The translations under genes and the position numbers were made by a program. Shown one piece after another: positions 17,015 through 26,481 of a DNA stretch of 64,000 nt. Numbering within the stretch: the first letter of the stretch is position 1; each line of letters begins with the position of its first letter. The notes beneath the pieces were generated by a model. It saw nothing but the letters and a program-made list of their open reading frames with translations, made no database searches and was not told the origin of the DNA. Source of the DNA: Cardinium hertigii_C (GTDB taxonomy: Bacteria; Bacteroidota; Bacteroidia; Cytophagales; Amoebophilaceae); contig NZ_JBOZWW010000058.1 in the NCBI RefSeq assembly GCF_050864855.1, forward strand, positions 62,001-126,000, written 5' to 3'.

Positions 17015-18520
17015 ATGAAACAAGTAATCGCCCTATTAAAAAATTCCTATGCTACCCACTGGCCTGTTAAGAACAGTACGCTAAAAAAATTTTTTTCTAT
17101 GGCGATCTTAATGTTTCTTATTCTACTGAATCAAAATTTAATTCGTGGCATAAAAGATAGTCTTGTCGTTACCTTAATAGGCGCAGAGGTATTGAGTTTT
17201 ATCAAATTATTTATTGAAATGCCCGCAGGGGTTGTATTTGTAGTGATCTATACCCTCTTATGTAATAAGACAACCACAGAAAAGATCTTTAGAGGCATTG
17301 TACTTTTTTTTCTCTTTTTTTTCATCTTATTCGGCTTTTTTTTATTCCCTTATCAAGGACTATTACATCCTGATCCTTGTATGGTAGATGGTTGTATTAA
17401 GCTCCATCCCCACTTTAAATGGTTTTTTATGATGTGGGGGAAATGGACATTGGTACTTTTCTATGTAATGGGTGAACTTTGGCCTATGATTGTTTTTACC
17501 TTATTATATTGGCAACTGGCCAATGCCATAACTAAAACAGAAGAAGCAAACCGATTTTACTTTTTTTGGAACTTAGTTGGACAAGCTAATCTACTTATTT
17601 CCAGCAGTGTTATGGTTTACTTTTCTCGTAGTGATCATTTTCTATTGCCCTTTCTAGGGGTACGTAAAACAGCAATAGAGCTAAAAATAGCTGCCCTTAT
17701 GGTGATGATTATGCTCTTGTGTCTCTTTATCTTATTTATACACAAGTATATTGAAAAGCATATCATCTATGGTAAAGCCGTTCACATACAGACCAAACTA
17801 CAGCTGGGTCTGTATGAAAGTTTTAAACTAGTTTCCAAGTCTAAATACCTTGGCTTAATCTGTGTATTGATGATTTCTTACTCCACAGTTGTGCATTTAA
17901 TAGAAGGACTCTGGCACTATGAAACCAGTCTTTTTTATAAAAAAGATCCTACAAATTTTATTACTTATCAAGGAAAAGTCTTATTCTGGACAGGCATTTG
18001 TACCCTCACTTGTTCTTGCTTGGGCAATACAATGATTCGGAAGCTAAGTTGGCTAGGTGCGGCACTGGTTACACCTATTACAACACTGGCAGTGGGCAGC
18101 TTTTTTTTCCTTTTTATAATAGCGACGCATTTGAATTTTTTACCAGAGGCTATAATGGGTATATCCACTTTAACCATTATTATAGCGATCGGTGGTCTAC
18201 AAAACGTATTAGCCAAAGGAACTAAATACGCTTTATTTGATGCAACCAAAGAGATGGTATACATCCCATTAGACCGTGAGATGGCTACAAAAGGCAAAGC
18301 AGCAGTGGATATATTAGGTGGGAAAATAGGAAAATCTGTAGGTGCGATTGTACAAGTCATTGCTTATACTATTTTTGCTACGGCACAACCCAATCAACTG
18401 GCACCATTTTCAATGGTAGTATTTATCTTAATTTGCATCATTTGGATTGCAGCAGTAGCCATACTGTCAAAAAAATACCATAGACTCATAAAAAAATCCG
18501 ATTACCCTACTTTTAACTAA
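17015..18520 (+). CDS. tlc: ATP/ADP translocase of the Tlc/NTT family
   Basis: An ATP/ADP or nucleotide exchanger of the plastid/Rickettsia/Chlamydia type that lets intracellular bacteria import host ATP. The 501-aa protein has about 12 hydrophobic segments. Family segments include NLIRGIKDSLVVTLIGAEVLSF near the N-terminus, WGKWTLVLFYVMGELWPMIV with the conserved ELW, QLANAITKTEEANRFYFFWNLVGQ, and the C-terminal ALFDATKEMVYIPLDREMATKGKAAVDILGGKIGKS block. It is a hallmark of an obligate intracellular lifestyle. It follows the SLC25-like gene by 68 bases and precedes ftsW by 31, so the three may be one transcript. Which nucleotide it carries cannot be decided from sequence. Confidence 0.95.
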   Translation: MKQVIALLKNSYATHWPVKNSTLKKFFSMAILMFLILLNQNLIRGIKDSLVVTLIGAEVLSFIKLFIEMPAGVVFVVIYTLLCNKTTTEKIFRGIVLFFLFFFILFGFFLFPYQGLLHPDPCMVDGCIKLHPHFKWFFMMWGKWTLVLFYVMGELWPMIVFTLLYWQLANAITKTEEANRFYFFWNLVGQANLLISSSVMVYFSRSDHFLLPFLGVRKTAIELKIAALMVMIMLLCLFILFIHKYIEKHIIYGKAVHIQTKLQLGLYESFKLVSKSKYLGLICVLMISYSTVVHLIEGLWHYETSLFYKKDPTNFITYQGKVLFWTGICTLTCSCLGNTMIRKLSWLGAALVTPITTLAVGSFFFLFIIATHLNFLPEAIMGISTLTIIIAIGGLQNVLAKGTKYALFDATKEMVYIPLDREMATKGKAAVDILGGKIGKSVGAIVQVIAYTIFATAQPNQLAPFSMVVFILICIIWIAAVAILSKKYHRLIKKSDYPTFN

Positions 18521-18551
18521 GTGCATATAAATAGGATATAGTCCACTACCT

Positions 18552-19727
18552 ATGAAGCAGTTGATTAAAGCAAAACTAAAAGGAGATCCCATTATATGGG
18601 GGATTGCTTTTATATTCTCTCACTTGAGTATTTTAGCCGTTTATAGCGCTTCTAGTTCTCTAGCCTATAGACAAATGCATCACAATACTGAATATTATTT
18701 GATCAGGCAGGCGCTGCTTATAGGTGGCGGATTGGCTTCTATGTGGTTAAGCCATCGGATTGATTACCGCTACTATGCCGCTATCGCTAAAGTTGCCCTT
18801 TGGATGTCTATTCCACTCTTGTTGGTAACCTGGCAATATGGACTAAAATTAAATGAAGCTTCTCGTTGGCTAAATATCCCTTTTATTAATAAATCTTTTC
18901 AACCATCCGACCTAGCACAACTTTCCCTTATCATACGGATCGCCCATATGCTAGCCAAGCAACAAAAAAATATTACTTGCTTTAGATCTGCCTGTTTGCC
19001 TATGTTAATCTGGTCGGGCCTTATTAGTGGATTAATTGCTTTAACCAATTTTTCTTGTGCCATTCTATTATTTGCCACCTGCTTGACCCTTATGTTTATT
19101 GGTAGAATCCCTATTAAATATTTACTCATTATTGTACTTACTGGTATATTCGTTGCAAGCGGCGCATTAATATGGGGTCAACGTGGGGGGACAGCCCTCA
19201 AAAGAATAGAGGGATTTATCAAAGGTAATGTCTCTTTTCAAGCTGAACAATCTTACATTGCTATTGCAACAGGTGGACTTTTGGGCAAAGGACCCGGTAA
19301 CAGCACCCAACGCAACTTCTTACCCCACCCCTATTCCGACTTTATTTATGCCATCTTAATCGAAGAGTATGGTCTTATAGGCGGTATATTTGTCACAGCG
19401 CTCTATTTGCTTTTACTATATAGATCGATTGCTTTGCTGCCTACAGCTTCTAGTTATTATGGGGGAATTTTAGCTACAGGTATAAGTCTTTTAATTGTAT
19501 TTCAAGCTTTATTGAATATGTCCATTGCTGTAGGTCTCGGCCCTGTTACAGGCCTTCCTTTACCATTTGTGAGTATGGGTGGGACTTCTGTTTTATTTAC
19601 AGGTATTGCATTGGGCATTCTATTAAGCATTGGTCAAGGCGTCATCGATACAGAACTGATACATTTACAAAAAGAAGTGGCCGGTATTCGTTATAATAGA
19701 TATAAAAAAAATGGACGCAATGGATAG
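18552..19727 (+). CDS. ftsW: FtsW-type peptidoglycan glycosyltransferase (SEDS family)
   Basis: A 391-aa membrane protein of the SEDS family (FtsW/RodA/SpoVE), which polymerises lipid II at the septum. Diagnostic stretches are SILAVYSASSSLAYR in the first helix, LKLNEASRWLNIPF, and the periplasmic loop with QSYIAIATGG, GKGPGNSTQRNFLPHPYSDF and IYAILIEEYGL, followed by GLPLPFVSMGGTS near the C-terminus. NSTQRNFLPHPYSDF is typical of FtsW rather than RodA in Bacteroidetes. It is separated from its usual mur-cluster neighbours and instead follows tlc by 31 bases. Confidence 0.9.
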   Translation: MKQLIKAKLKGDPIIWGIAFIFSHLSILAVYSASSSLAYRQMHHNTEYYLIRQALLIGGGLASMWLSHRIDYRYYAAIAKVALWMSIPLLLVTWQYGLKLNEASRWLNIPFINKSFQPSDLAQLSLIIRIAHMLAKQQKNITCFRSACLPMLIWSGLISGLIALTNFSCAILLFATCLTLMFIGRIPIKYLLIIVLTGIFVASGALIWGQRGGTALKRIEGFIKGNVSFQAEQSYIAIATGGLLGKGPGNSTQRNFLPHPYSDFIYAILIEEYGLIGGIFVTALYLLLLYRSIALLPTASSYYGGILATGISLLIVFQALLNMSIAVGLGPVTGLPLPFVSMGGTSVLFTGIALGILLSIGQGVIDTELIHLQKEVAGIRYNRYKKNGRNG

Positions 19728-20073
19728 CTTAGTCTATTTTACTATTTCTAAGAGAAGGTAAAATGGTTTAGAGATATTTTTTTGTATATTGTGTGGGGTT
19801 CAATCTTACCGCTGTAAACTGGCATTATGTTAAAAAAATGTAATTTTGTTGTGTAGCCATCCTACATGCCATCTATTTAGGATTAGATTTTTAGTTACAG
19901 TAATATAAATTTATTATTTTTAATTCCCAGCGTACATTATAATAACCTTTAATAAAAAAGTAAAACGCGTAACCTAGTTTTAGCCCTGGTAAAGCAATTT
20001 ATGTTGCAGAGCGGTGGTTTATGCTGCTTTTTCTGCCTGTTTTACCTTGATACGTGCTTATGTTTAGTGACAC
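19728..20073. other. Intergenic region before nusA, without rimP
   Basis: 346 bases upstream of nusA. Many bacteria place rimP directly before nusA, but no frame resembling RimP is visible here. The region probably holds the promoter of the nusA-infB operon; no clear promoter or structured RNA is recognised. Confidence 0.5.
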
Positions 20074-21315
20074 ATGGATAATAATAAATTAGTAGAGTCA
20101 TTTGCAGAATTTGCCAAATCTAAAAATATTGATCGCCCCACCGTCATACGTATTTTAGAAGATGTATTGCGTGCAGTTATGGTTAGCAAATTTGGGAATA
20201 GTGATAATTTTGATATAATTATCAACCTTGACAAAGGAGATCTCCAGATATGGCGTTTTCGTGAAGTAGTAGCAGATGATGGAGCAGATCGATGCGCCCC
20301 TGATAAAATACCCCTTTCAGAGGCTAGAAAAATAGAGGCCGATTTTGAACTAGGAGAAGAACTATCTGAGGAAATTAAAATTTCCGATTTTGGCAGAAGG
20401 CTGATTATGACTGCTAAGCAAATGCTGGTACAAAAAGTTCGAGAACTGGAAAAAGAATCCCTCTATAATAAATATGAACAACTAGTGGGTTGCTTAATTA
20501 CAGCTGAAGTAAATCAAATTTTGAGTAGGGAAATCATTTTATTAGATGACGAAAGCAATGAACTTTTTTTACCAAAATCAGAACAAATACCTAAGGATCA
20601 GTTTAAAAAAGGAGAACATGTTCGTGCAGTTATCTCCAAAGTAGGGATTCATAATGCAATACCTCGTGTGATACTTTCTAGGACATCACCTATTTTTCTA
20701 GAAAAGTTATTTGAAAATGAGATTCCTGAAATCCAGGATGGGCTTATTGCCATAAAAAAAATTGTACGAGATCCCGGTGCTCGTGCAAAAGTAGCCGTTG
20801 AAACTTTCGACGACAGAATCGATCCAGTAGGCGCTTGTGTAGGTATCAAAGGATCTCGTATACACGGCATTGTCAAAGAAGTGCAGTATGAAAATATTGA
20901 TATTATTAATTATACTGATAATTTAGAATTGTATATTACACGTGCCCTCAGTCCTGCATGTATCAATCGAATTGAATCAAGCAATGATAGGATTTCTGTC
21001 TACTTGGATCCCAATCAAGTAGCACTAGCCATTGGCAAAGGAGGCCAAAATATTAAACTAGCCAGTCGGCTAATTGGCAAAGAACTAGATGTGTATAGGG
21101 ATGTGGCCAGCGATTTAGAACAACATGATATGCCACTTTCTGCGTTTAATGATGCCATTGAACCTTGGATTTTGGAAGAACTGCATAAAGTTGGTTTAGA
21201 CTCCGCTAGAAGCGTTTTAACTTTATCCAAAACAACCCTTGAGGAACGTATAGATTTAGAACAAGAAACAATAGACGAAATCTATGCCATATTAGATCAA
21301 GCGCTCAATCGTTAA
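20074..21315 (+). CDS. nusA: Transcription termination/antitermination factor NusA
   Basis: Binds RNA polymerase and nascent RNA to modulate pausing, termination and antitermination. In 413 aa the NusA N-terminal domain is at residues 1-125, the S1 RNA-binding domain at about 135-200 (LVGCLITAEVNQ...VRAVISKV) and two KH domains follow, with DPVGACVGIKGSRIHGIVKEVQYENIDI and VALAIGKGGQNIKLASRLIGKELDVY. A C-terminal acidic/helical segment of about 60 aa ends in DEIYAILDQAL. The C-terminal repeats of the E. coli protein are absent, as is usual in this phylum. It precedes infB by 35 bases, the conserved bacterial order. Confidence 0.95.
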   Translation: MDNNKLVESFAEFAKSKNIDRPTVIRILEDVLRAVMVSKFGNSDNFDIIINLDKGDLQIWRFREVVADDGADRCAPDKIPLSEARKIEADFELGEELSEEIKISDFGRRLIMTAKQMLVQKVRELEKESLYNKYEQLVGCLITAEVNQILSREIILLDDESNELFLPKSEQIPKDQFKKGEHVRAVISKVGIHNAIPRVILSRTSPIFLEKLFENEIPEIQDGLIAIKKIVRDPGARAKVAVETFDDRIDPVGACVGIKGSRIHGIVKEVQYENIDIINYTDNLELYITRALSPACINRIESSNDRISVYLDPNQVALAIGKGGQNIKLASRLIGKELDVYRDVASDLEQHDMPLSAFNDAIEPWILEELHKVGLDSARSVLTLSKTTLEERIDLEQETIDEIYAILDQALNR

Positions 21316-21350
21316 CCTAAATACATCCGCTAGGTAGCGTAATACAACCT

Positions 21351-24119
21351 ATGAATCAAGAAAAAAACATGCGACTCAGCCAAGTGGCTCGAAAATTAAA
21401 TGTAGGAACAGAGACGCTTGCGTCTTTTTTAGCTCAAAAAGGATTTGTAGTAGATAACAAGCCCAACGCTAAAATAACGATCGAACAATTTAACCTATTG
21501 GCTACTGAATTTGTCTCAGCTGGTATGGATAAAGAAGAAGCTGCACATGTAACCATTGGTAAAACCTACCTAAACATTGTTGCCCCATCTGATAAGCATG
21601 ATGGGACAAAAAGTAAAGAACCACTTCTACAAAAAGGAGCCACACCAGTAAAAGTGAAAGAAGGTGCACAAACGCCCCCTACTCCACCTGCTCATTATGA
21701 AGCTTCTATTCCCGTTTTACCTGGTTTAAAAACAGTTGGAAAAATTGACTTGACTACTGAAAAAACGAAAGCTAAAGTCCCTTCTATGGTTCCTTCTACT
21801 CCGTCTGACACTGGAGCAATACCTCCTCCTTCCGTAACAACGGAGGCCAATACCCAGCCACCTTATTTAGAAGAAACAGCCAAACCAGCCCCTGTTAAGC
21901 CAGATAAAATATCTTTTTCAGAACCCCTTAAAAGGCCCTCTATCGTAGGTAAAATGACGCTACCTGAATCTACTTTTAGAAGGCACCACCAGAGCACCGG
22001 TCCACTACCCCAAAAATCCAGCGGGGGCATCGGTGCATCTAAAACAGGGGGCACCAAACCACACAATAGGTTCAAAAAGCCTATAGATGGCCCCGCTGCA
22101 CCTAGGTCTATACATGGTAAAAAAACAGGATTATCTAATTTTAATACAAACTCGAATGGTTTTCGCAAAGAAAAAGATCTTAAAACAAGATTAGGCCCAA
22201 AAGAACAAGAAGGGGTATCCTCCCAAGAAATAGAAAGTCAAATCAAAAGAACTTTAGCAAAATTAAACCAAGGGACCGGCGATGCGACCCGCTCTAAATA
22301 TAAAAAAGACAAACGTAGCGCCCATCTAAAAGCTGAAGAAAAACGTCAAAGTCAAGAAAAAACAGCAGAAAAAATTTTAAAAATCACAGAATTTATTTCA
22401 GCTAGTGAACTGGCCTCTTTTATGGACACTACGGTAAATGAAGTACTTTCTACCTGTATGTCTTTAGGTATGATTATATCGATCAACCAACGTCTGGATG
22501 CAGAAGCCATCACTGTAGTTGCGGATGAGTTTGGCTACAGTGTAGAATTTGTGGCCATACAAGAAGAAGAGGTCTACCAAGATATAGAAGAAGCCAGTGG
22601 TCCACTGGTAGAACGTCCACCTATTGTAACCATTATGGGACACGTAGACCATGGCAAAACTTCATTATTAGATTATATCCGTACTACAAAAATAGCTGCA
22701 AAAGAAGCTGGCGGTATTACCCAGCACATTGGAGCCTATGCTATTAAGACCGATCAAAAGAAAAAGATTGTCTTTTTAGATACACCCGGCCATGAAGCTT
22801 TCACAGCTATGCGTACCAGGGGCGCACAGGTAACCGATATTATTGTAATTGTGGTCGCTGCAGATGACAGCATTATGAACCAGACGAAAGAGTCTATTAG
22901 CCACGCACAAGTAGCAGGTTGTCCCATTATTATTGCCATCAATAAAATGGATAAACCGCAAGCCAACTCAGAAAAGGTTAAAAAAGATTTGGCCACGCTC
23001 AACATCTTAGTGGAGGATTGGGGTGGAAAATACCAATGCCAAGAGATATCGGCTAAAACAGGGCAAGGCGTCAACGAACTGCTGGAAAAAATTCTGCTCG
23101 AAGCTTCTCTCTTAAACCTAGAAGCAACACCCTCTAAAAAGGCCAAAGGGACGATTATTGAGTCTTTCTTAGATCCTGGTAGGGGGTACGTATCAACTGG
23201 CATTGTACAAGATGGCACCTTACGGATAGGCGATATTATCCTAGCCGGTGTCTACTATGGAAAGGTAAAAGCGATGTTAAACCACCAAAACATAGCGCAA
23301 AAAATAGCGCCTCCTGCTACAGCGGTGCAAATATTGGGATTAAATGGCCCCCCCAGAGCAGGCGATACCTTTCGTGTAATGGGTAGTGTAAAAGAAGTAG
23401 GAGAATTGGCACAAAAAAAGCAACAGCTGTTGCGCGAGCAGGCATTGCGCACAAAATCGCAACTTACCCTAGATGAAATTGGACGTCGTTTAGCCGTAGG
23501 CAACTTCAAGGAACTTAATATTATCATTAAAGGGGATATGGATGGTTCTATTGAAGCATTGGCAGATGCATTGCTGAGTCTATCCCATGAAGAAGTAGGC
23601 GTCAATATTGTACACAAGTGTGTAGGAGCCGTCTCAGAGTCTGACGTGCTCCTTGCTGCTGCTTCTGAAGCTATTATCATTGCTTTTCATATTAAACCAT
23701 CTGCACAAGCTAAAAAATTGGCTGAAAGAGAAGGGGTAGAGATTAAACACTATTCCATTATTTATAGTGTTATAGATGATGTACGCAATGCGGTACAGGG
23801 ACTTTTGGCACCTACTATCGAAGAAGTACCTACCGGTCGAGCAGAAGTTAAAAAAATCTTTACTTTTTCAAAAATTGGTAATATTGCAGGCTGTCAGGTT
23901 CAAACAGGTTTTATCAAACAATCTAACCCCATACGTGTCATTCGGAAAGAAGAAGTGGTATTTACAGGTCCCATTCAGACTATAAAGCATGGACTAGAAG
24001 AAATCAAACAGGTAAAATCTGTCTCTGAATGTGGTATACATATTAAAAATTTTGACGCAATTGAAGTAGGAGATATTATAGAGGGTTTTGAGCGAAAAGA
24101 AATTAAACGACAGCTTTAG
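21351..24119 (+). CDS. infB: Translation initiation factor IF-2
   Basis: The GTPase that delivers initiator tRNA to the ribosome. The 922-aa protein begins with an IF2_N helix bundle (MRLSQVARKLNVGTETLASFL), then a long low-complexity linker rich in Pro, Lys and Thr (about 80-330), a second IF2_N (KILKITEFISASELASFM) and the G domain. G-domain motifs are GHVDHGKTS (430-438), GGITQHIGAY, DTPGHEAF, NKMDKP and SAKTGQG. Domains II, III and IV follow to the end. All GTPase motifs are intact. It forms an operon with nusA. Confidence 0.97.
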   Translation: MNQEKNMRLSQVARKLNVGTETLASFLAQKGFVVDNKPNAKITIEQFNLLATEFVSAGMDKEEAAHVTIGKTYLNIVAPSDKHDGTKSKEPLLQKGATPVKVKEGAQTPPTPPAHYEASIPVLPGLKTVGKIDLTTEKTKAKVPSMVPSTPSDTGAIPPPSVTTEANTQPPYLEETAKPAPVKPDKISFSEPLKRPSIVGKMTLPESTFRRHHQSTGPLPQKSSGGIGASKTGGTKPHNRFKKPIDGPAAPRSIHGKKTGLSNFNTNSNGFRKEKDLKTRLGPKEQEGVSSQEIESQIKRTLAKLNQGTGDATRSKYKKDKRSAHLKAEEKRQSQEKTAEKILKITEFISASELASFMDTTVNEVLSTCMSLGMIISINQRLDAEAITVVADEFGYSVEFVAIQEEEVYQDIEEASGPLVERPPIVTIMGHVDHGKTSLLDYIRTTKIAAKEAGGITQHIGAYAIKTDQKKKIVFLDTPGHEAFTAMRTRGAQVTDIIVIVVAADDSIMNQTKESISHAQVAGCPIIIAINKMDKPQANSEKVKKDLATLNILVEDWGGKYQCQEISAKTGQGVNELLEKILLEASLLNLEATPSKKAKGTIIESFLDPGRGYVSTGIVQDGTLRIGDIILAGVYYGKVKAMLNHQNIAQKIAPPATAVQILGLNGPPRAGDTFRVMGSVKEVGELAQKKQQLLREQALRTKSQLTLDEIGRRLAVGNFKELNIIIKGDMDGSIEALADALLSLSHEEVGVNIVHKCVGAVSESDVLLAAASEAIIIAFHIKPSAQAKKLAEREGVEIKHYSIIYSVIDDVRNAVQGLLAPTIEEVPTGRAEVKKIFTFSKIGNIAGCQVQTGFIKQSNPIRVIRKEEVVFTGPIQTIKHGLEEIKQVKSVSECGIHIKNFDAIEVGDIIEGFERKEIKRQL

Positions 24120-24180
24120 TGGACGCTTTAACGCTACTTTTTAGTTGAATACAAGGGATAATCTCCTATTTTCTATTTTT

Positions 24181-24198
24181 AACCATTGCCAAATGGTT
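24181..24198. terminator. Small hairpin after infB
   Basis: AACCATT and AATGGTT form a 7-bp stem with a 4-base loop, 62 bases after the infB stop, followed by an AT-rich run (ATAAATTTTTATG). It is a plausible weak terminator of the nusA-infB operon. Confidence 0.35.
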
Positions 24199-24310
24199 GC
24201 ATAAATTTTTATGTCTATTCGCCTGCATTCGACAGTTAAACCTATCTTTAATAGATTCGCATTCTGGGGCATTCCAAGCAGACATATACTTCATCTAGAA
24301 AAAAGATAAC

Positions 24311-24826
24311 ATGATTTCTAATGAAACTAAAGGTACTATAGTATTGATTTTTATGGGTATGCTTATTACTATTGGCCTTATAGGACCAGTTATTCATAAA
24401 ATCTATATTCTATATCCTTTATGTAAAGATATTTGCTTAGCTGTTTATAACCTCATTACGACCTTATGCAAAGCGACTGCGTCCAATACTGGTTCATCAT
24501 CGCCTAACGGTATACCCAACTGTAGCACATGGGCTAAGAAGCCACATCGGTTAAAAGCCACTTCGCATAACACGATACTTTCTGTACAAAAAGCTAAAAT
24601 AGTAAATAATCATTCCGTTTCTACTACCTTAAAGAAAAATAAAGTAGCCAAGCAACCTGCTAAAGCAATCCTTTCTTTTCAAGAATCGGAGCAAAAATGG
24701 CAACAGAATCAAGGATACTATCCCATAATACAGGCAAAAAAAGCTTCCTTGATAAGCAAACAAAAATTATTTAGAAGTGCATTACTGATGCATGAACTTA
24801 TGAAACGAAAATGTTTTATAACATAA
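24311..24826 (+). CDS. Hypothetical membrane protein with shared C-terminal KLF...LLM..LMKR motif
   Basis: A 171-aa protein with one or two N-terminal membrane helices (IVLIFMGMLITIGLIGPVI, residues 10-28, then a shorter hydrophobic run), a hydrophilic Ser/Thr/Lys-rich middle, and a C-terminus ending KQKLFRSALLMHELMKRKCF. The same ending occurs in the next gene (24952-25365), although the middles differ. No known family is recognised. The lone conserved tail suggests a binding or sorting signal. Both genes lie between infB and rluD on the plus strand. Confidence 0.6.
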   Translation: MISNETKGTIVLIFMGMLITIGLIGPVIHKIYILYPLCKDICLAVYNLITTLCKATASNTGSSSPNGIPNCSTWAKKPHRLKATSHNTILSVQKAKIVNNHSVSTTLKKNKVAKQPAKAILSFQESEQKWQQNQGYYPIIQAKKASLISKQKLFRSALLMHELMKRKCFIT

Positions 24827-24951
24827 TCTGATATATTAAGGGATGTATAGACTACTTTTTGCTTGATCAAAAAAACATATATTACCTTTTTTGTAGTAAA
24901 TTGATCCAGTACAGCACGAAATACATTTTTGTTTATTTGTAAGGTCAACCA

Positions 24952-25365
24952 ATGGATTTTTATACATTTCTATCTAAAGCAGGCTTTAAAATTCTTATAA
25001 TTTTCATCCTTTGGGGTATCCGACGCTATAACGATCGGAAGCATTCAGATCATGAAACTTCCCATAAAGAAAACGATTGTGATTATGAATATCAATATGA
25101 ATATGATTATGATGAAGAGAATGAAGAGGAGAAAGAGAAGGAGGTAGCGCATCAAGCCATCTCTTCTACCAACTCCAAGCCAATGGGCTACAGAAAGCCT
25201 CAAGCGCCACCTTTGCCACAAGAAGCAGCCGCGCATCCTAGCGCATCCAAACCTACTCCCAGTGTAATGGGGAATCGAAAAGCCCATTTGGTCGGCAAAC
25301 GAAAACTATTTAAAAATGGATTGCTAATGGATGCACTTATGAAACGAAACGACTATATAAGGTGA
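24952..25365 (+). CDS. Hypothetical membrane protein with acidic linker and shared C-terminal motif
   Basis: A 137-aa protein with an N-terminal membrane helix (FKILIIFILWGIRR, residues 12-25), a strikingly acidic, tyrosine-rich segment (YEYQYEYDYDEENEEEKEKE, about 43-63), a proline-rich stretch and the ending KRKLFKNGLLMDALMKRNDY. The last 20 residues are clearly related to the end of the preceding 171-aa protein: identical at KLF, LLM and LMKR. Function is unknown. It is 45 bases upstream of rluD. Confidence 0.6.
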   Translation: MDFYTFLSKAGFKILIIFILWGIRRYNDRKHSDHETSHKENDCDYEYQYEYDYDEENEEEKEKEVAHQAISSTNSKPMGYRKPQAPPLPQEAAAHPSASKPTPSVMGNRKAHLVGKRKLFKNGLLMDALMKRNDYIR

Positions 25366-25410
25366 GCTTATCTTATAGCAGATTGCACTAAGCCGTTTTT
25401 ATATTTATAC

Positions 25411-26481
25411 ATGAAACCATACAGTCTATCTCAAGGGCTTTTAAAGCCACATTTGATTACCGTTACAAACGAAAATTGCAACCTGCGTATAGATAAATTT
25501 CTATCAGACGCTTTACATATAAGCCGCCATAAAGTTCAGTCAGCCATTGCAAAAGAATGGGTTTCCATTAACAATCAGCCGATTAAATCCAACTATAAGG
25601 TTCAGCCTAAAGATGCCATCGTAGCCCATATACCTACCGCCACGGAGGCAACTAACCTAACTCCAGAAGCGATACCATTGGATATCGTATATGAAGATGA
25701 CCACCTACTGGTTGTCCACAAACCGGCCCAGATGGTAGTCCATCCAGATACCGCCCATCAAACCGGAACGCTGGCCCATGCATTGCTCCATCGCTATAAA
25801 AATTTACCTTTAAAAGACGATATGCCTACCCGGCCGGGCTTGGTACATCGGATTGATAAAGATACCTCTGGTCTACTGGTAGTTGCCAAAACAGCAGAGA
25901 GTTTGGCCCATTTGTCCCGTCAATTTTACAACCATACGGTCAAACGGATCTACCATACATTGGTTTGGGGCACCCCTGAAAATAGATGCGGCACCATCGA
26001 TTTAAATATTGGGAAAAGTCCTCGCCACCATCAAAAAATCGTAGCTTTTCCCGATGCCCAACAAGGGAAAAGAGCCGTTACCCATTATCAGGTCATCAAG
26101 CCCCTCCACCAAGTTGCCCTTGTAGCCTGTAGATTAGAAACAGGACGTACCCATCAGATCCGCGTCCATATGCAACAGATCGGCCACCCCCTCTTCGGTG
26201 ATTCCAAATATGGCGGTGATGTAATTGTTAAGGGACAACGCTATGCTTCCTACAAGGCCTTTATACGCAACTGCTTTAAAATCATGCCTTATCAGCCACT
26301 CCATGCAGCCCTATTGGGCTTTAACCACCCAGTTACGGGCAGACCCCTCTTCTTTGAAGCGCCTTTACCAGAAAATTTTGTTAAACTCATAGAGAAATGG
26401 GAAAAATACAACACCGCTCGTATGGACCATGTTGCGCAAGATAAAACAGTCGATCAAAAAAGCCTTTCACTTTTCCAATAG
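25411..26481 (+). CDS. rluD: RluD-type 23S rRNA pseudouridine synthase
   Basis: A 356-aa enzyme that converts uridines to pseudouridine in 23S rRNA. It has an N-terminal S4 RNA-binding domain (RIDKFLSDALHISRHKVQSAI) and an RluA-type catalytic domain with VHRIDKDTSGLLVVAKT, in which the aspartate is catalytic, plus the later ETGRTHQIRVHMQQIGHPLFGD. These are the features of RluC/RluD. The 3' end overlaps the HhH gene by 53 bases in another frame. Confidence 0.93.
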   Translation: MKPYSLSQGLLKPHLITVTNENCNLRIDKFLSDALHISRHKVQSAIAKEWVSINNQPIKSNYKVQPKDAIVAHIPTATEATNLTPEAIPLDIVYEDDHLLVVHKPAQMVVHPDTAHQTGTLAHALLHRYKNLPLKDDMPTRPGLVHRIDKDTSGLLVVAKTAESLAHLSRQFYNHTVKRIYHTLVWGTPENRCGTIDLNIGKSPRHHQKIVAFPDAQQGKRAVTHYQVIKPLHQVALVACRLETGRTHQIRVHMQQIGHPLFGDSKYGGDVIVKGQRYASYKAFIRNCFKIMPYQPLHAALLGFNHPVTGRPLFFEAPLPENFVKLIEKWEKYNTARMDHVAQDKTVDQKSLSLFQ

